Positions 1-8,819 are shown, numbered from the stretch's first letter. The stretch is 46,728 nt of DNA from Allobosea sp. 12-68-7 (GCA_002279705.1 NCCO01000003.1:1-46728); one strand, 5' to 3'. The notes: a model not told the origin generated them from the letters alone. Numbers and translations: made by a program.

Positions 1-1
1 C

Positions 2-400
2 GCCACCATCACGCGTGCCGTCGACGCCAGCCCCTCGCTCCGCAACAAGAAGGACCTGATCGAGGCGTTCGTCGACTCGCTCTCGGTCGACATCGCCCGG
101 ATGATCGATCATGACGCCGCCGTGGAGCTGTGGGACCGCTACAAGCGCGGCGAGCGCAACGTCTTCACGCGGCGCCTCTACACGCTGCAGGGCCAGCAGA
201 CCTTCGACGAGATCCGTCGCAAATACCGCCGCGACGCCGAGTTCAAGGAGACGGTCGACCGCTATATCGACGAGTTCGAGCGCCTGCTGGCGGAGGCCGC
301 CAAGGACGACCGCGACTCGATGGTGGCCAAGACCTACCTGACCTCGGAGACGGGCAAGGTCTACACGATGCTCGCCCATGCGAGCGGGCGCTTCGAGTAA
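2..400 (+). CDS. C-terminal end of a large coiled-coil protein (5' truncated by window)
   Basis: The reading frame is open from the window's first bases and ends at TAA 398-400, so 132 residues of a larger protein are visible; the start lies outside. The visible part is highly charged and predicted helical (LWDRYKRGERN, FDEIRRKYRRD, YIDEFERLLAEA), with no membrane segment. It ends in a compact tail around TYLTSETGKVYTML. From memory this tail resembles the C-terminus of very large tropomyosin- or kinesin-like hypothetical proteins of Rhizobiales, but I cannot confirm the family here. A rho-independent terminator follows directly. No function is assigned. Confidence 0.7.
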   Translation, partial: ATITRAVDASPSLRNKKDLIEAFVDSLSVDIARMIDHDAAVELWDRYKRGERNVFTRRLYTLQGQQTFDEIRRKYRRDAEFKETVDRYIDEFERLLAEAAKDDRDSMVAKTYLTSETGKVYTMLAHASGRFE

Positions 401-427
401 GCGCCCAATTCGACCAGGCACGGAAAA

Positions 428-454
428 GGCCGCTCTTTCGGGGCGGTCGTTTTT
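428..454 (+). terminator. Rho-independent terminator after the coiled-coil gene
   Basis: A GGCCGC arm (428-433) pairs with GCGGTC (443-448, one G-U pair) around a 9-nt loop, and a TTTTT run follows at 450-454. It lies 27 bp after the stop codon of the upstream plus-strand gene and before the 3' end of the opposite-strand Mla operon. Confidence 0.75.
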
Positions 455-565
455 CATCGGACGTCGGAGCGCCGATTCCGATCGCCTCTGACGATCGACG
501 GGGCGGAGGGCCGGAGCTTGCCGGCCCCATGGCCTAAGAGTGGCTGCAGTGGCTGGTGCGGCGCC

Positions 566-1192
566 TCAGCGCGCCCAGCGCACGATCTCGATCAGGACCT
601 GCGACAGGGCGCGGTCGAGCGCCTGGGCGGCTGCGGGACCGTCGACCGCCCCGGCCGGAACGCGGGCGGTGAAGAGCCGGGCGCGGCGGACCTCGCCGGT
701 CCGGTCGCCAACCAGCTTGGCCGTGATTTCCACGACGGCGGTGCCGCTGGCGGCGTCGATGTTGAAGCTGCGGATGTCGGTGAGCAGTTGCGCCTCGGGC
801 GTGATGCGGTCGCCCGGGCGGGCGACCGAGCCGACGCGCCCGGCGTTCTCGAAGGTCTGGATCAGGCGCACCTGGACCAGCTTGGGCACGCGGTCGGCCC
901 ATTGCGCGCCCCCGACGAAGGACAGCGCGCCGCTGGAATCGCGGACGATGACGCGGTCGGAATCGAGCGCCTGGACCGTCGTCGGCTCCTGCACCACCAG
1001 AGTGGCGCGCGAAGCGCCGACGCGCCCGAAATCGCGCGGCGCCGTCAGGTCGAAGGTCGTGGGGGCAGTGCCACCGCCACATCCCGCCAGCAGCAAGGCC
1101 GCCGTGAGCGTGAGCGCCGCGGCAGGCAGGCGGCCGAGCATAAGGGGCGAAGGCGGAAGCGGGATCGACATGGGTCTAGCGGGATCCACCAT
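566..1192 (-). CDS. ABC-type transport auxiliary lipoprotein (PqiC/DUF330-like) of an MCE system
   Basis: A protein of 208 residues with a hydrophobic leader and a lipobox LLLAGC, lipid-modified Cys at residue 38, so it should be anchored in the periplasm. The mature part matches the ABC_trans_aux (PqiC-like) pattern: an early TTFDLTAP strand, an LVVQEP segment and a QALDRALSQVL helix at the end. It is the last gene of the Mla-type operon, and such lipoproteins are thought to link the MCE assembly to the outer membrane. The start at 1192 overlaps the end of the MCE gene by 17 bp. A second ATG at 1171 lies just after that gene's stop and is equally plausible, as neither has a strong ribosome-binding site. 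Confidence 0.85.
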   Translation of the reverse strand: MVDPARPMSIPLPPSPLMLGRLPAAALTLTAALLLAGCGGGTAPTTFDLTAPRDFGRVGASRATLVVQEPTTVQALDSDRVIVRDSSGALSFVGGAQWADRVPKLVQVRLIQTFENAGRVGSVARPGDRITPEAQLLTDIRSFNIDAASGTAVVEITAKLVGDRTGEVRRARLFTARVPAGAVDGPAAAQALDRALSQVLIEIVRWAR

Positions 1193-2321
1193 ATTGCGGG
1201 AGCGGGGGCTTGCCGCCGAAGATGAACTGCTGCGGGTTACGCTCCAAACTCCGCAGGGTGCGATTCAGGTCCGTCAGCGTGCGACGGCCATCGCTGGCCA
1301 GCGCCTCGATGTCGCGCAGCCCCGGCCCGGTGAAGCGGCTGATGCCGCTGGTGATCTCGGCCGTGCGCTTGTCGAGGTTGTCGGCCAGCACGCGGATCGA
1401 CTTGGCGGCGTCGCTGATCTCGGTGAAGGTGCTGCGTCCGTCCTTGCCCGCGGCGGTATTGAGGAAGGCCTGGGCGCTCTTCAGGACGCCCTCGACCTGG
1501 TCGGCGGCCGTGTTCAACTTGCTGGTGATCGAGGCCACGTCCTTGACCGCCTTGCCCACATCCTCGCTGGAGCCGCCGAGTGCCGCGGTGAACCGGTCGA
1601 TATTGCCGATGATCTCGGTGACCTTCTTCTGGTCGACCGAGCGGACGATGTCGGTGAGCTCCTGGCTGAGGACGCCGAGCTTCTCGGACAAGGGTGCGAT
1701 CGTCTCGGCGATGGTGCCGAAGCTCTTCATCAGCTTGTCGACGCCATCGGCATTGTCCCCGAGCGCGGCCGAGAAGCGCTCGACGTTCCTGACCGTGTTG
1801 CCGATCGAGCCGGCATTGTCCTTCACGAGATTGTTGAGGCCGCTGAGCGTGGCGTCCGCCTTGGCGGCGATGTTGCGCACGGTCTCGACGATGTCCTGCA
1901 ACTCGGAGCGGTCGGCGACGATGACCGGCAGGGTCTGCCCTTCCGGCGGCTTGAGCGGCAGCGACTTCGGGTCGCCGCCGACGAGCTGGACGGCGACGAT
2001 GCCGGTCGCGAGCCCGACCGTCTCCAACCGCGCCCGCGTGTCCACGCGCAGGGGCGTGTTCGCGTCGACGGAAATCACCGAGTTGATGCGGCTGGGATCG
2101 TTGGGCTGCAGCTCGATGCGCGTGACCTCGCCGACGCGCAGGCCGTTGAACAGCACGTTGGAGCCGCGGCCGAGACCGGTCACCGTGCCGCTGAAGATGA
2201 CGCGCACGTCCTGCCGGCCGCCGGCATTGCCGCTGTTGAACCAGTAGACGAAGCCGAACACCGCAGCGAGGACCGCCAGCGTGAACAACCCGACGAGCGC
2301 ATAGTTTGCACGTGATTCCAT
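1176..2321 (-). CDS. MlaD-family MCE domain protein
   Basis: A protein of 381 residues. One N-terminal membrane anchor (about residues 8-28, ALVGLFTLAVLAAVFGFVYW) is followed by a single MCE domain (about 38-120, with VIFSGTVTGLGRGSNVLFNG and VGLATGIVAVQLVGG). A long helical C-terminal part has repeated heptad-like segments. MCE proteins form hexameric rings that carry phospholipids or other hydrophobic molecules across the periplasm. It starts 3 bp after the ATPase stop, within the order permease, ATPase, MCE, lipoprotein that is standard for Mla-like importers. The C-terminal extension is longer than in E. coli MlaD and more like the tunnel-forming MCE proteins of alphaproteobacteria. The substrate cannot be read from sequence. 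Confidence 0.93.
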   Translation of the reverse strand: MESRANYALVGLFTLAVLAAVFGFVYWFNSGNAGGRQDVRVIFSGTVTGLGRGSNVLFNGLRVGEVTRIELQPNDPSRINSVISVDANTPLRVDTRARLETVGLATGIVAVQLVGGDPKSLPLKPPEGQTLPVIVADRSELQDIVETVRNIAAKADATLSGLNNLVKDNAGSIGNTVRNVERFSAALGDNADGVDKLMKSFGTIAETIAPLSEKLGVLSQELTDIVRSVDQKKVTEIIGNIDRFTAALGGSSEDVGKAVKDVASITSKLNTAADQVEGVLKSAQAFLNTAAGKDGRSTFTEISDAAKSIRVLADNLDKRTAEITSGISRFTGPGLRDIEALASDGRRTLTDLNRTLRSLERNPQQFIFGGKPPLPQYGGSR

Positions 2322-2324
2322 GGG

Positions 2325-3185
2325 CTAGACTGCGTGTTCCCGGTGCTCCGACGGCATGCGGGCCCTGGCCCGCTCACCGCCGAAATAGGCTTTGAGCCAT
2401 GGATGGTCGGATGCCAGCATCGTGGCCAGAGGGCCGACGGCGATGACGCGCTTGTCCGCCAGGGCGCCGATTCGATCGCAGGCGGAATAGAGACTGTCGA
2501 GATCGTGGGTTACCATGAACACGGTTAGCCCCAAAGTCTGCTTCAGCGTGACGATGAGATCGTCGAACTCGGCCGCCCCGATCGGGTCGAGGCCCGAGGT
2601 CGGTTCGTCGAGGAAGACGATGTCGGGGTCGAGCGCGAGCGCGCGGGCCAGCGCGGCGCGCTTGATCATGCCGCCCGACAGTTCCGAGGGCGACTTGTCG
2701 GCCGCGTCCGGAGGCAAGCCGACGAGATCGAGCTTGACCATCGCCATGTCGTCGAGGAGAGCCGGCGACAGCTCCAGATATTCGCGCATCGGCAGCTGGA
2801 TGTTCTGCTTGACGCTGAGCGCCGAGAACAGCGCGCCCTGCTGGAACATCACCCCGAAGCGGCGCTCGAGAGCGCGGCGCTGAATGGTGCTGAGCGTGTC
2901 GACGTCCTCGCCGAAGACCTCGATCGTCCCGCGCGCCTTCTCCACGAGCCCGAGGATCGTGCGGGTCAGCACCGACTTGCCCTGCCCCGAGCCGCCGACG
3001 AAGCCGAGGATCTCACCGCGCATCACATCGAGATCGAGCCCGTCCATGATCACCTTCTCGCCGAAGGCGACCTTGAGGTCGCGCACGCGGATGACGACCT
3101 CGCCCGCCGCGCCGGCGGCGGCGTCCCGCGACGGTTCGGCGTGCCGAAACGCCGTGTCTGTCTGGTCGATCCCCTGCTCGCTCAT
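2325..3185 (-). CDS. MlaF-type ABC transporter ATP-binding protein
   Basis: 286 residues from the chosen start. The Walker A is GGSGQGKS, the Q-loop VMFQQGALF, the signature LSGGM, the Walker B IVFLDEPTSGLDP and the switch His is in MVTHD, so all catalytic elements are present. The LSGGMIKRAALARAL signature with a Met is typical of the MlaF branch. The frame is open upstream to 3242, inside the permease gene. I prefer the ATG at 3185 (MSEQGIDQ), because it lies 16 bp after the permease stop and gives family length. It powers lipid transport with the permease and the MCE protein of the same operon. Confidence 0.93.
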   Translation of the reverse strand: MSEQGIDQTDTAFRHAEPSRDAAAGAAGEVVIRVRDLKVAFGEKVIMDGLDLDVMRGEILGFVGGSGQGKSVLTRTILGLVEKARGTIEVFGEDVDTLSTIQRRALERRFGVMFQQGALFSALSVKQNIQLPMREYLELSPALLDDMAMVKLDLVGLPPDAADKSPSELSGGMIKRAALARALALDPDIVFLDEPTSGLDPIGAAEFDDLIVTLKQTLGLTVFMVTHDLDSLYSACDRIGALADKRVIAVGPLATMLASDHPWLKAYFGGERARARMPSEHREHAV

Positions 3186-3201
3186 GGTCGGGATACGGGC
3201 C

Positions 3202-4347
3202 TCACATGGCGATGGATGAGAAGAACATGGCGAAAAGCGCATCGACGACGATCACCATGAAGATCGCCTTCACCACCGAGGCGGTGACCTGGCGGCCGAG
3301 CGACTCGGCCGAGCCCTTGACCGCCAGCCCCTCCATCGAGGCGATCAGCCCTATAACGAAGGCCATGAACGGCGCCTTCACCAGGCCGACGAAGAAGTGC
3401 TTCCAGGTGATGACGGACTGCAGTCTGGCCAGGAAGGTGTCGATCCCGATGCCGCCATAGAGCCAGGAGACCAGCGCGGCGCCCGTCAGCCCCGACATCG
3501 CGGAGATGAAGGTCAGGATCGGCAGCGAGACGACCAGAGCCAGAATTCGCGGGACGACGAGGACCTCGATCGGATCGAGCCCCATCACCCGCAGCGCGTC
3601 GATTTCCTCGCGCATCTTCATCGAACCGATCTCGGCTGTGATCGCCGAGCCGGAGCGACCGGCGATCATGATCGAGGTCAGCAGCACCGCCAGTTCGCGC
3701 AGGATCAGGATGCCCGTCAGGTTTACCACGAAGGCGGTCGCGCCGAATTGCTGCAGCTGGAAAATGCCCTGCTGGGCGACGATGCAGCCGACGAGAAACG
3801 AGATCAGCATGATGATCGGCGCGCCGTTGAAGGCGATCAGTTCGATCTGGTTGACCATCGAGGGCCCGCGGAACTTGCGCGGCCCCAGCACGACGCTGGC
3901 GGAGGCGACGACGACCTCGCCGAGGAACATCGACCCTGCCACCATGTCGCGACCGAACCGCACGACGGCCGCGCCGATCCTGACGAGGATGTCGACGATC
4001 CGGAACTGACGCCTGGAGACGGGCTGCTCGCGATCGTGAATCGCGATCTCGGCCAGCAGCACGCCGTGTTCGGGTCGCTTGCTGACGATCTCGACGGCGG
4101 CGCCTGCGCTTTCGCGGTCGTGCTTGACGCGGTTCAGCACATAGGCGCCGAGCGTATCGAGCCGCTCCACGGCCGAGAGATCCAGCCGCGCCCGCGCCGA
4201 CCGGCTGACGCGCTCGGCGATCTCCTTGACGAGGGTCTCGATTCGCGGTGCGCGATCAGCGCTCCAGGACCCGGCCAGCGTCACGGCAAGGGTCCCGGCA
4301 TCGTCGCGGAAGACCGCCTGGGGTTCGGCCGTATCAGGGATCGCCAT
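3202..4347 (-). CDS. MlaE-family permease with N-terminal STAS domain
   Basis: A protein of 381 residues, first gene of the operon. Residues about 1-115 form a STAS-like domain (LDLSAVERLDTLGAYVLNR), and the rest is the MlaE permease with about five membrane segments. The family motif region ELAVLLTSIMIAGRSGSAITAEIGSM is present, followed by KMREEIDALRVMGLDP. In E. coli the STAS protein MlaB is separate; fusion to the permease is common in alphaproteobacteria. It forms the inner-membrane core of the phospholipid or hydrophobic-compound transporter. The promoter should lie in the divergent gap 4348-4639. Confidence 0.93.
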   Translation of the reverse strand: MAIPDTAEPQAVFRDDAGTLAVTLAGSWSADRAPRIETLVKEIAERVSRSARARLDLSAVERLDTLGAYVLNRVKHDRESAGAAVEIVSKRPEHGVLLAEIAIHDREQPVSRRQFRIVDILVRIGAAVVRFGRDMVAGSMFLGEVVVASASVVLGPRKFRGPSMVNQIELIAFNGAPIIMLISFLVGCIVAQQGIFQLQQFGATAFVVNLTGILILRELAVLLTSIMIAGRSGSAITAEIGSMKMREEIDALRVMGLDPIEVLVVPRILALVVSLPILTFISAMSGLTGAALVSWLYGGIGIDTFLARLQSVITWKHFFVGLVKAPFMAFVIGLIASMEGLAVKGSAESLGRQVTASVVKAIFMVIVVDALFAMFFSSIAM

Positions 4348-4639
4348 GGTGTGCGTGATGTCCTCGCCCGCGATCGACGATGTCCTTCATCAATCCGCGA
4401 CACCCTCGAAGGCGCCGGCCTCACCCCTGTGGCCTGTATCGCCGCGCCGATTGGCCTTGGCAAGGGCGCGGATGCAACAGCGGCGGCGGATCATGCCGGG
4501 CCGCGAGCATCGCGCCGCCCGACCCGTCGCTGCCGTTTGGGAAACCAATCGTTAACCAATCCGATGGCAGGTAACGTCAGGGTGCATCAGGTCTGCCGCC
4601 GTTTCTTGATTCGCGTGGGCCTCACAAAGCAGATCGGTC

Positions 4640-5584
4640 ATGAGCGAAGCACGGTCGCTGACGCCGCTGAGCGAGACGGACTACGAGGCGATCGAAGCCG
4701 CCGTGATGGAAACGGCTCGCGGCCGCTGGTTCATGGCGGAGTTTGCCCGCCGCAACCGCCATGCCGACACGCAGCAGATCCTCGGAGCCATCCATCGAAT
4801 CGAGAGGGTCGTCGCGACCCCGGCCGCTCAGCCGATGGCCGAGTCCGACATCGCGGAGGCCACGGCGCTGATCGCCGATCTGTGCATCGATCTGGAGCGG
4901 ATCAGCGGCCGGGCCGAGGATCGCGCCTCCGGCCTCGCCGCCCGCATCGAAGCGGTCGCCGGCACCATTTTGCAGGCCACCGAGAGCATCCAGGAAGTCG
5001 CCTGGAATCTGCGCGAGGCCGGTGCAGGCGAAGGCCTGTGCGACAGGCTCGACCAGCACGCCGCCGAGATCGCCACCGCGACGGCCATCGTCGATGGAAC
5101 GGTGCAGCAGATCGACAAGATCGCCGACACGATCGCCATGCTGGACAGCAGCCTGCGCGCCGTCTCCGGCCTGTCGTCCGCATCTGCGCCGAGCGAGCCC
5201 TTCATCTCACCGCTTCCGCACGTGCTCGATCTCGATAATCTCGATGCTGCCGCGCCCTATGCCAAACGCGGCAGCATCGAGATCATCGAGATCGACGACG
5301 AGCCCGTGGCGCCCGTCGCCAGCGGGGCGGCGGCCACCGGCCTGCTCGGCAGCGAGCCCCGGATCGGCTCCGCTCTGGAACCCGACGACGACGTCGTGTT
5401 CGACGAGCCGGACGTGACTTACGACCCGGCCTCGACGTCCGAGCCCTTGTCGCTCGGGCTTCTCGACGAGCGGCATGGCCCGTCGTCAGCGCCTGCCCCC
5501 GCGGCGCTTGCGAGCGGCTCGGAAGCAGGCCTGCGCGAGATTGACGCGATGCCGGCCTCGCGGAAGCTCGCCTATTTCGCCTGA
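4640..5584 (+). CDS. CheZ-like protein with DxxxQ motif and acidic disordered tail
   Basis: A protein of 314 residues. The N-terminus (ETARGRWFMAEFARRNRHADT, residues 24-44) is a block I recall from Rhizobiales proteins annotated CheZ-like. Residues 105-175 form a helical hairpin with ESIQEVAWNLRE and CDRLDQHAAEI. Where the relatives carry the CheZ-type FQDLTGQ motif, this protein has IVDGTVQQ, keeping D152 and Q156, the aspartate and glutamine that dephosphorylate CheY-P in CheZ. Residues about 180-314 are acidic, Pro/Ala/Ser-rich and probably disordered. It stands alone, divergent from the Mla operon, and its last 13 bp overlap the 3' end of the opposite-strand oxidase gene. A CheY-P phosphatase role is inferred only. 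Confidence 0.6.
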   Translation: MSEARSLTPLSETDYEAIEAAVMETARGRWFMAEFARRNRHADTQQILGAIHRIERVVATPAAQPMAESDIAEATALIADLCIDLERISGRAEDRASGLAARIEAVAGTILQATESIQEVAWNLREAGAGEGLCDRLDQHAAEIATATAIVDGTVQQIDKIADTIAMLDSSLRAVSGLSSASAPSEPFISPLPHVLDLDNLDAAAPYAKRGSIEIIEIDDEPVAPVASGAAATGLLGSEPRIGSALEPDDDVVFDEPDVTYDPASTSEPLSLGLLDERHGPSSAPAPAALASGSEAGLREIDAMPASRKLAYFA

Positions 5585-6963
5585 CCGGCGGGCACGAAGC
5601 TCGCCATCTTGCCCGGGTTCAGCAGGCCCTGTGGGTCGACCTCGCTCTTGAAGCCGAGTTGGTCGGCATCGGCCCGCTTGTGCCGGCTGCCCTCCTCCAG
5701 CGAGACGACATGGGGATTGGCGATGAAGACGCCGGACGCCTCGTGCTGGGCGATGACCGCGTTCAGGCGCTCCGGGGTCGAGTAGCGCAGGATCGGCAGC
5801 GCGCTCGCGGTCACCTTTCCACCGAAGCGGATGAACTCGTGATGCGGCAGCAGTTCGTCGCCGAAGGCGGCGATCGTCTCGCGCGCGCTCTCGACCAGCC
5901 GGTCATGGGGGAAGAGGCATTGCAGATAGGTGATGGAGCGGTCGCTCTTCAGCCACTGCAACGTGGTGTGGTTCCAGGTGTATTCGTACAGCGGCACCGT
6001 GCCCGGCCCTTCCTCGGAGGGCGCCTCGTAGGTCACCGCGCCGCGCTTTCCGACGATGGCCTTGAACGGGCCGAGCGAGCCCTCGGCGATCATGCAGATC
6101 AGGATGCTCTTGCCTTCCGGGCAGTGGGCCTTGAGCGCCCCGAAATAGGGGGTGATCACCGACGAGATCGGCGTCACCAGCTTCTTGACGATGCCGTCCG
6201 CGAGCGCGACCTCGTAGCCGGTCTCGAAGGCGTCCATGTAGCTGTCGAAGGCGACGATGACGTCGATCCAGGGCCAGGCCGGTGCCAGCGGCATTTCCAG
6301 GGCCGTGATGATGCCGGTCGTGCCATAGGCGCGGTTGACCTTCTGGGCGGCGTCGTCGCGCAATTCGATGATGCGCGGCTCTTCCTCCACCGTGACGATG
6401 CGCGCCGCCAGGATGTTGCCAGGCTCCCGCAGGCCGCCATAGGTCACCGAGCCGACCCCGCCCGAACCGCCCGCGACGAAACCGCCGACGGTCGCGCTGC
6501 GCTTGGTCGAGGGGTGCATCCGCTGCTCGAAGCCGGTTTCGCGCAGCGCGATGTCGACATCCAGCATGCGGGCGCCGGCGGCGATGCGGGCGATGCCGGG
6601 CTCCTGCCGTTCGATGCCGGTCAGGCCGGTGATGTCGAGCAGGACGCCGCCCTCGAGCGGCACGGCCTGGCCGTAATTGCCGGTTCCCGCGGCGCGAACC
6701 GTCAGCGGGATCCGCCGGCGCGCGCAGGCGGCCGCGATCCGCACCACCTCCGCCTCGTCTCGGGGCGTGGCGATGATGTCGGCGGACTTGTCCGCCAGCT
6801 GCTGGTTCAGGATCGGCGAGTACCAGAAGAAGTCGCGTGAGCGCTTGCGGACGATCTGCGTCTCGTCGATCAGCGCGATGCCGGCGAGATCCTCCTTCAG
6901 CGCGGCGATGTCGTAGCGCGAGGCCCGCTCGGGCCTCGGCTGGCGTTCGGGCAGTGCGCTCAT
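5572..6963 (-). CDS. FAD-binding oxidase/dehydrogenase (GlcD/VAO family)
   Basis: A protein of 463 residues with an FAD-binding PCMH domain in the N-terminal half. Visible features are the PP-loop VRAAGTGNYGQAVPLEGG (about residues 93-110), the GGFVAGGSGGVGSVTYGGL flavin-binding stretch and a C-terminal LDPxG-like ending (VDPQGLLNPGKM). Such enzymes oxidise 2-hydroxy acids, aldoses or amines with FAD. The substrate is not visible. It follows the ABC permease with only one base between stop and start (TGAGATG), so it is translationally coupled to the importer and probably acts on the imported compound. It is cytoplasmic, with no signal peptide. Confidence 0.85.
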   Translation of the reverse strand: MSALPERQPRPERASRYDIAALKEDLAGIALIDETQIVRKRSRDFFWYSPILNQQLADKSADIIATPRDEAEVVRIAAACARRRIPLTVRAAGTGNYGQAVPLEGGVLLDITGLTGIERQEPGIARIAAGARMLDVDIALRETGFEQRMHPSTKRSATVGGFVAGGSGGVGSVTYGGLREPGNILAARIVTVEEEPRIIELRDDAAQKVNRAYGTTGIITALEMPLAPAWPWIDVIVAFDSYMDAFETGYEVALADGIVKKLVTPISSVITPYFGALKAHCPEGKSILICMIAEGSLGPFKAIVGKRGAVTYEAPSEEGPGTVPLYEYTWNHTTLQWLKSDRSITYLQCLFPHDRLVESARETIAAFGDELLPHHEFIRFGGKVTASALPILRYSTPERLNAVIAQHEASGVFIANPHVVSLEEGSRHKRADADQLGFKSEVDPQGLLNPGKMASFVPAGQAK

Positions 6964-6964
6964 C

Positions 6965-7843
6965 TCAGTTCTCCCGCTTCAGGGCGCTCTCGTGCCAGCG
7001 CCGCAGCAGCATGTGCGAAATCCAGCTCGTGCAAAGGAAGATCGCGATGCCCGAAAGCGAGATCATCAGCAAGGCGGCAAAGACGCGCGGGATCTTGAGC
7101 TGGTAGCCGGCCTCGAGGATGCGATAGGCCAGCCCCGAGGCACTGCCGCCAGTTCCGGCGACGAACTCCGCGACGACCGCGCCGATCAGCGCGAGCCCGC
7201 CTGAGATCTTCAGGCCGGCCAGAAAATAGGGCAAGGCGGCCGGCAGCTTGAGATAGCGCATCGTCTGCCAGCGGCTCGCGCCATAGAGCTGGAACAGGTT
7301 GACGAGGTTGTGGTCGGCCGAATTCAGCCCGAGGATCGTGTTCGACAGGATCGGGAAGAAGGCGACGATCCAGGCGCAGATCAGCAGCGCGAGATTGATG
7401 TCCCCGGCCCAGATGATGATCAGTGGTGCGATCGCGACGATCGGCGTCACCTGCAGGATCACCGCATAGGGCAGGAGCGACATCTCCAGCCATTTCGACT
7501 GTGTGAACAGCACGGCGAGCGTGACGCCGACGATGACCGCCGCGGCGAGCGCCATGAAGGTGATCTTCAGCGTGATCCAGAGCGAGCCCGACAGCGTCGC
7601 CCAATCGGACACGAGGGTCTGGCCGATCAGGAGCGGGCCGGGCAGGATATAGGCGGGGATGCCGTTCCAGCGGACCGCGAACTCCCAGAGCGCCAGCGAG
7701 AACACGCCGATCGCGATCGGCGCGAGAATGCGCGGCCAGGCGCTGGCCGGCAGGCCCAGCAGGCGCGGCTCGGTGACGAAGACCGGGCGCGCGTCGGAGT
7801 CGGTGCCGCCATGGCTGGTGTGAGTTTCAACCGATGCGGTCAT
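6965..7843 (-). CDS. ABC transporter permease, NitT/TauT (SsuC-like) family
   Basis: A protein of 292 residues with about six membrane segments and the BPD_transp_1 EAA loop (LYGASRWQTMRYLKLPAALPYFLAGLKI), which contacts the ATPase. The overall pattern matches SsuC/TauC/ThiX permeases. A cytoplasmic N-terminal tail (about 30 residues) precedes the first segment. It is encoded after its ATPase, from which it is separated by a palindromic repeat, and is directly coupled to the downstream FAD oxidase. Confidence 0.92.
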   Translation of the reverse strand: MTASVETHTSHGGTDSDARPVFVTEPRLLGLPASAWPRILAPIAIGVFSLALWEFAVRWNGIPAYILPGPLLIGQTLVSDWATLSGSLWITLKITFMALAAAVIVGVTLAVLFTQSKWLEMSLLPYAVILQVTPIVAIAPLIIIWAGDINLALLICAWIVAFFPILSNTILGLNSADHNLVNLFQLYGASRWQTMRYLKLPAALPYFLAGLKISGGLALIGAVVAEFVAGTGGSASGLAYRILEAGYQLKIPRVFAALLMISLSGIAIFLCTSWISHMLLRRWHESALKREN

Positions 7844-7856
7844 CGACGGCGCTCCC

Positions 7857-7941
7857 CGTCATTGCGAGGAGCGCCGCGACGAAGCAATCCGGGGGACGTC
7901 GAGCGAAACAGCTGGATTGCTTCGCTTCGCTCGCAATGACG
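7857..7941. repeat. Intergenic palindromic repeat (nested inverted repeats)
   Basis: The outer arms CGTCATTGCGAG (7857-7868) and CTCGCAATGACG (7930-7941) are a perfect 12-bp inverted repeat. An inner pair GAAGCAATCC / GGATTGCTTC (7881-7890, 7914-7923) is also perfect. This is a REP-like element of a type I recall from Bradyrhizobium/Bosea genomes. It fills the gap between the ATPase and permease genes and could fold in the mRNA. Confidence 0.85.
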
Positions 7942-7955
7942 GCTTGCATGCATGC

Positions 7956-8819
7956 TCATGAGCCGATCGCCTCCTTGAGCTTGCCCGAGACCACCCGGCA
8001 GAGATGGGCGTATTCCGGCGAGGTGCGGAAGAGGTCGTCGCGCGGATAGGGCGCGTCGACGTCGAGATCGGCCATGACGCGGCCGGGCCTCGCCGCCATC
8101 ACCACGATGCGCTTCGAGAGATAGACGGATTCGAACACCGAATGGGTGACGAAGACCGCGGTGAACTTCTCCTTCCACCACAGTTCGAGCAGATCGTCGT
8201 TGAGGCGGTGGCGGGTGATCTCGTCGAGCGCGGCGAAGGGCTCGTCCATCAGCAGGATCTTCGGCCGCAGCACCAGCCCGCGCGCGATCGAGACCCGCAT
8301 CTTCATGCCGCCGGAGAGTTCGCGGGGATAGGACTTCTCGAAGCCGGAGAGGCCGACCAGCGCCAGCATCGCCGCCGCCCGCTCGCGCGCCTCACTCGTG
8401 CGCACCCCCTTCAGGGTCAGCGGCATCATGACATTGGCGAGTGCCGTCGCCCAGGGCATCAGCGTCGGGTCCTGGAAGACGAAGCCGAGATCCCGCTGCG
8501 GCTCGCCCGACGCGTCATGAACCGTGGTCGGCCACTCGATCGTCCCGCTGGAGGGCGCGCCGAGGCCCGCGATCATCCGCAGCAGCGTCGACTTCCCGCA
8601 ACCGGAGGGGCCGAGCAGGCTGACGAACTCGCCCTCCCCCAAGCTCAGATTGACGTCGCGTACGGCGAGCGTCCCGTTGCCGAACTGCTTGGAGACATGG
8701 CGCACGCAGACCAGAGGCTTGCGACCCTCCGGGCGAACGGCATGGGGAGTGCTCAGAGAGGCCGTGTCCAAAGCCTGATGATCCGTTGATTGTGCTGGGC
8801 GCACCAACCGCGACGTCAT
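7956..8819 (-). CDS. ABC transporter ATP-binding protein, NitT/TauT (SsuB-like) family
   Basis: 287 residues, with Walker A GPSGCGKS, Q-loop FVFQDPTLMPW, signature LSGGMKMRVSIARGL, Walker B ILLMDEPFAALD and switch His in VTHS. FQDPTLMPW and DEPFAALDEITR are typical of nitrate/sulfonate/taurine importers. The only ATG upstream of the domain (8819) sits inside a palindromic repeat (8815-8907). The first 35 residues (MTSRLVRPAQSTDHQ and on) are unlike the family, so a TTG or GTG start slightly downstream is also possible. It lies between the binding-protein and permease genes of the same operon. Confidence 0.9.
   Translation of the reverse strand: MTSRLVRPAQSTDHQALDTASLSTPHAVRPEGRKPLVCVRHVSKQFGNGTLAVRDVNLSLGEGEFVSLLGPSGCGKSTLLRMIAGLGAPSSGTIEWPTTVHDASGEPQRDLGFVFQDPTLMPWATALANVMMPLTLKGVRTSEARERAAAMLALVGLSGFEKSYPRELSGGMKMRVSIARGLVLRPKILLMDEPFAALDEITRHRLNDDLLELWWKEKFTAVFVTHSVFESVYLSKRIVVMAARPGRVMADLDVDAPYPRDDLFRTSPEYAHLCRVVSGKLKEAIGS

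Noticed and set aside
540-2315. A 591-codon plus-strand frame opposite the MCE and lipoprotein genes
   Set aside because: No family resemblance, and the opposite strand encodes clear Mla components.
7857-7941. Palindromic repeat as a mobile-element end, CRISPR or attachment site
   Set aside because: There is no transposase, no target duplication and no spacer array. It matches dispersed intergenic palindromes instead.
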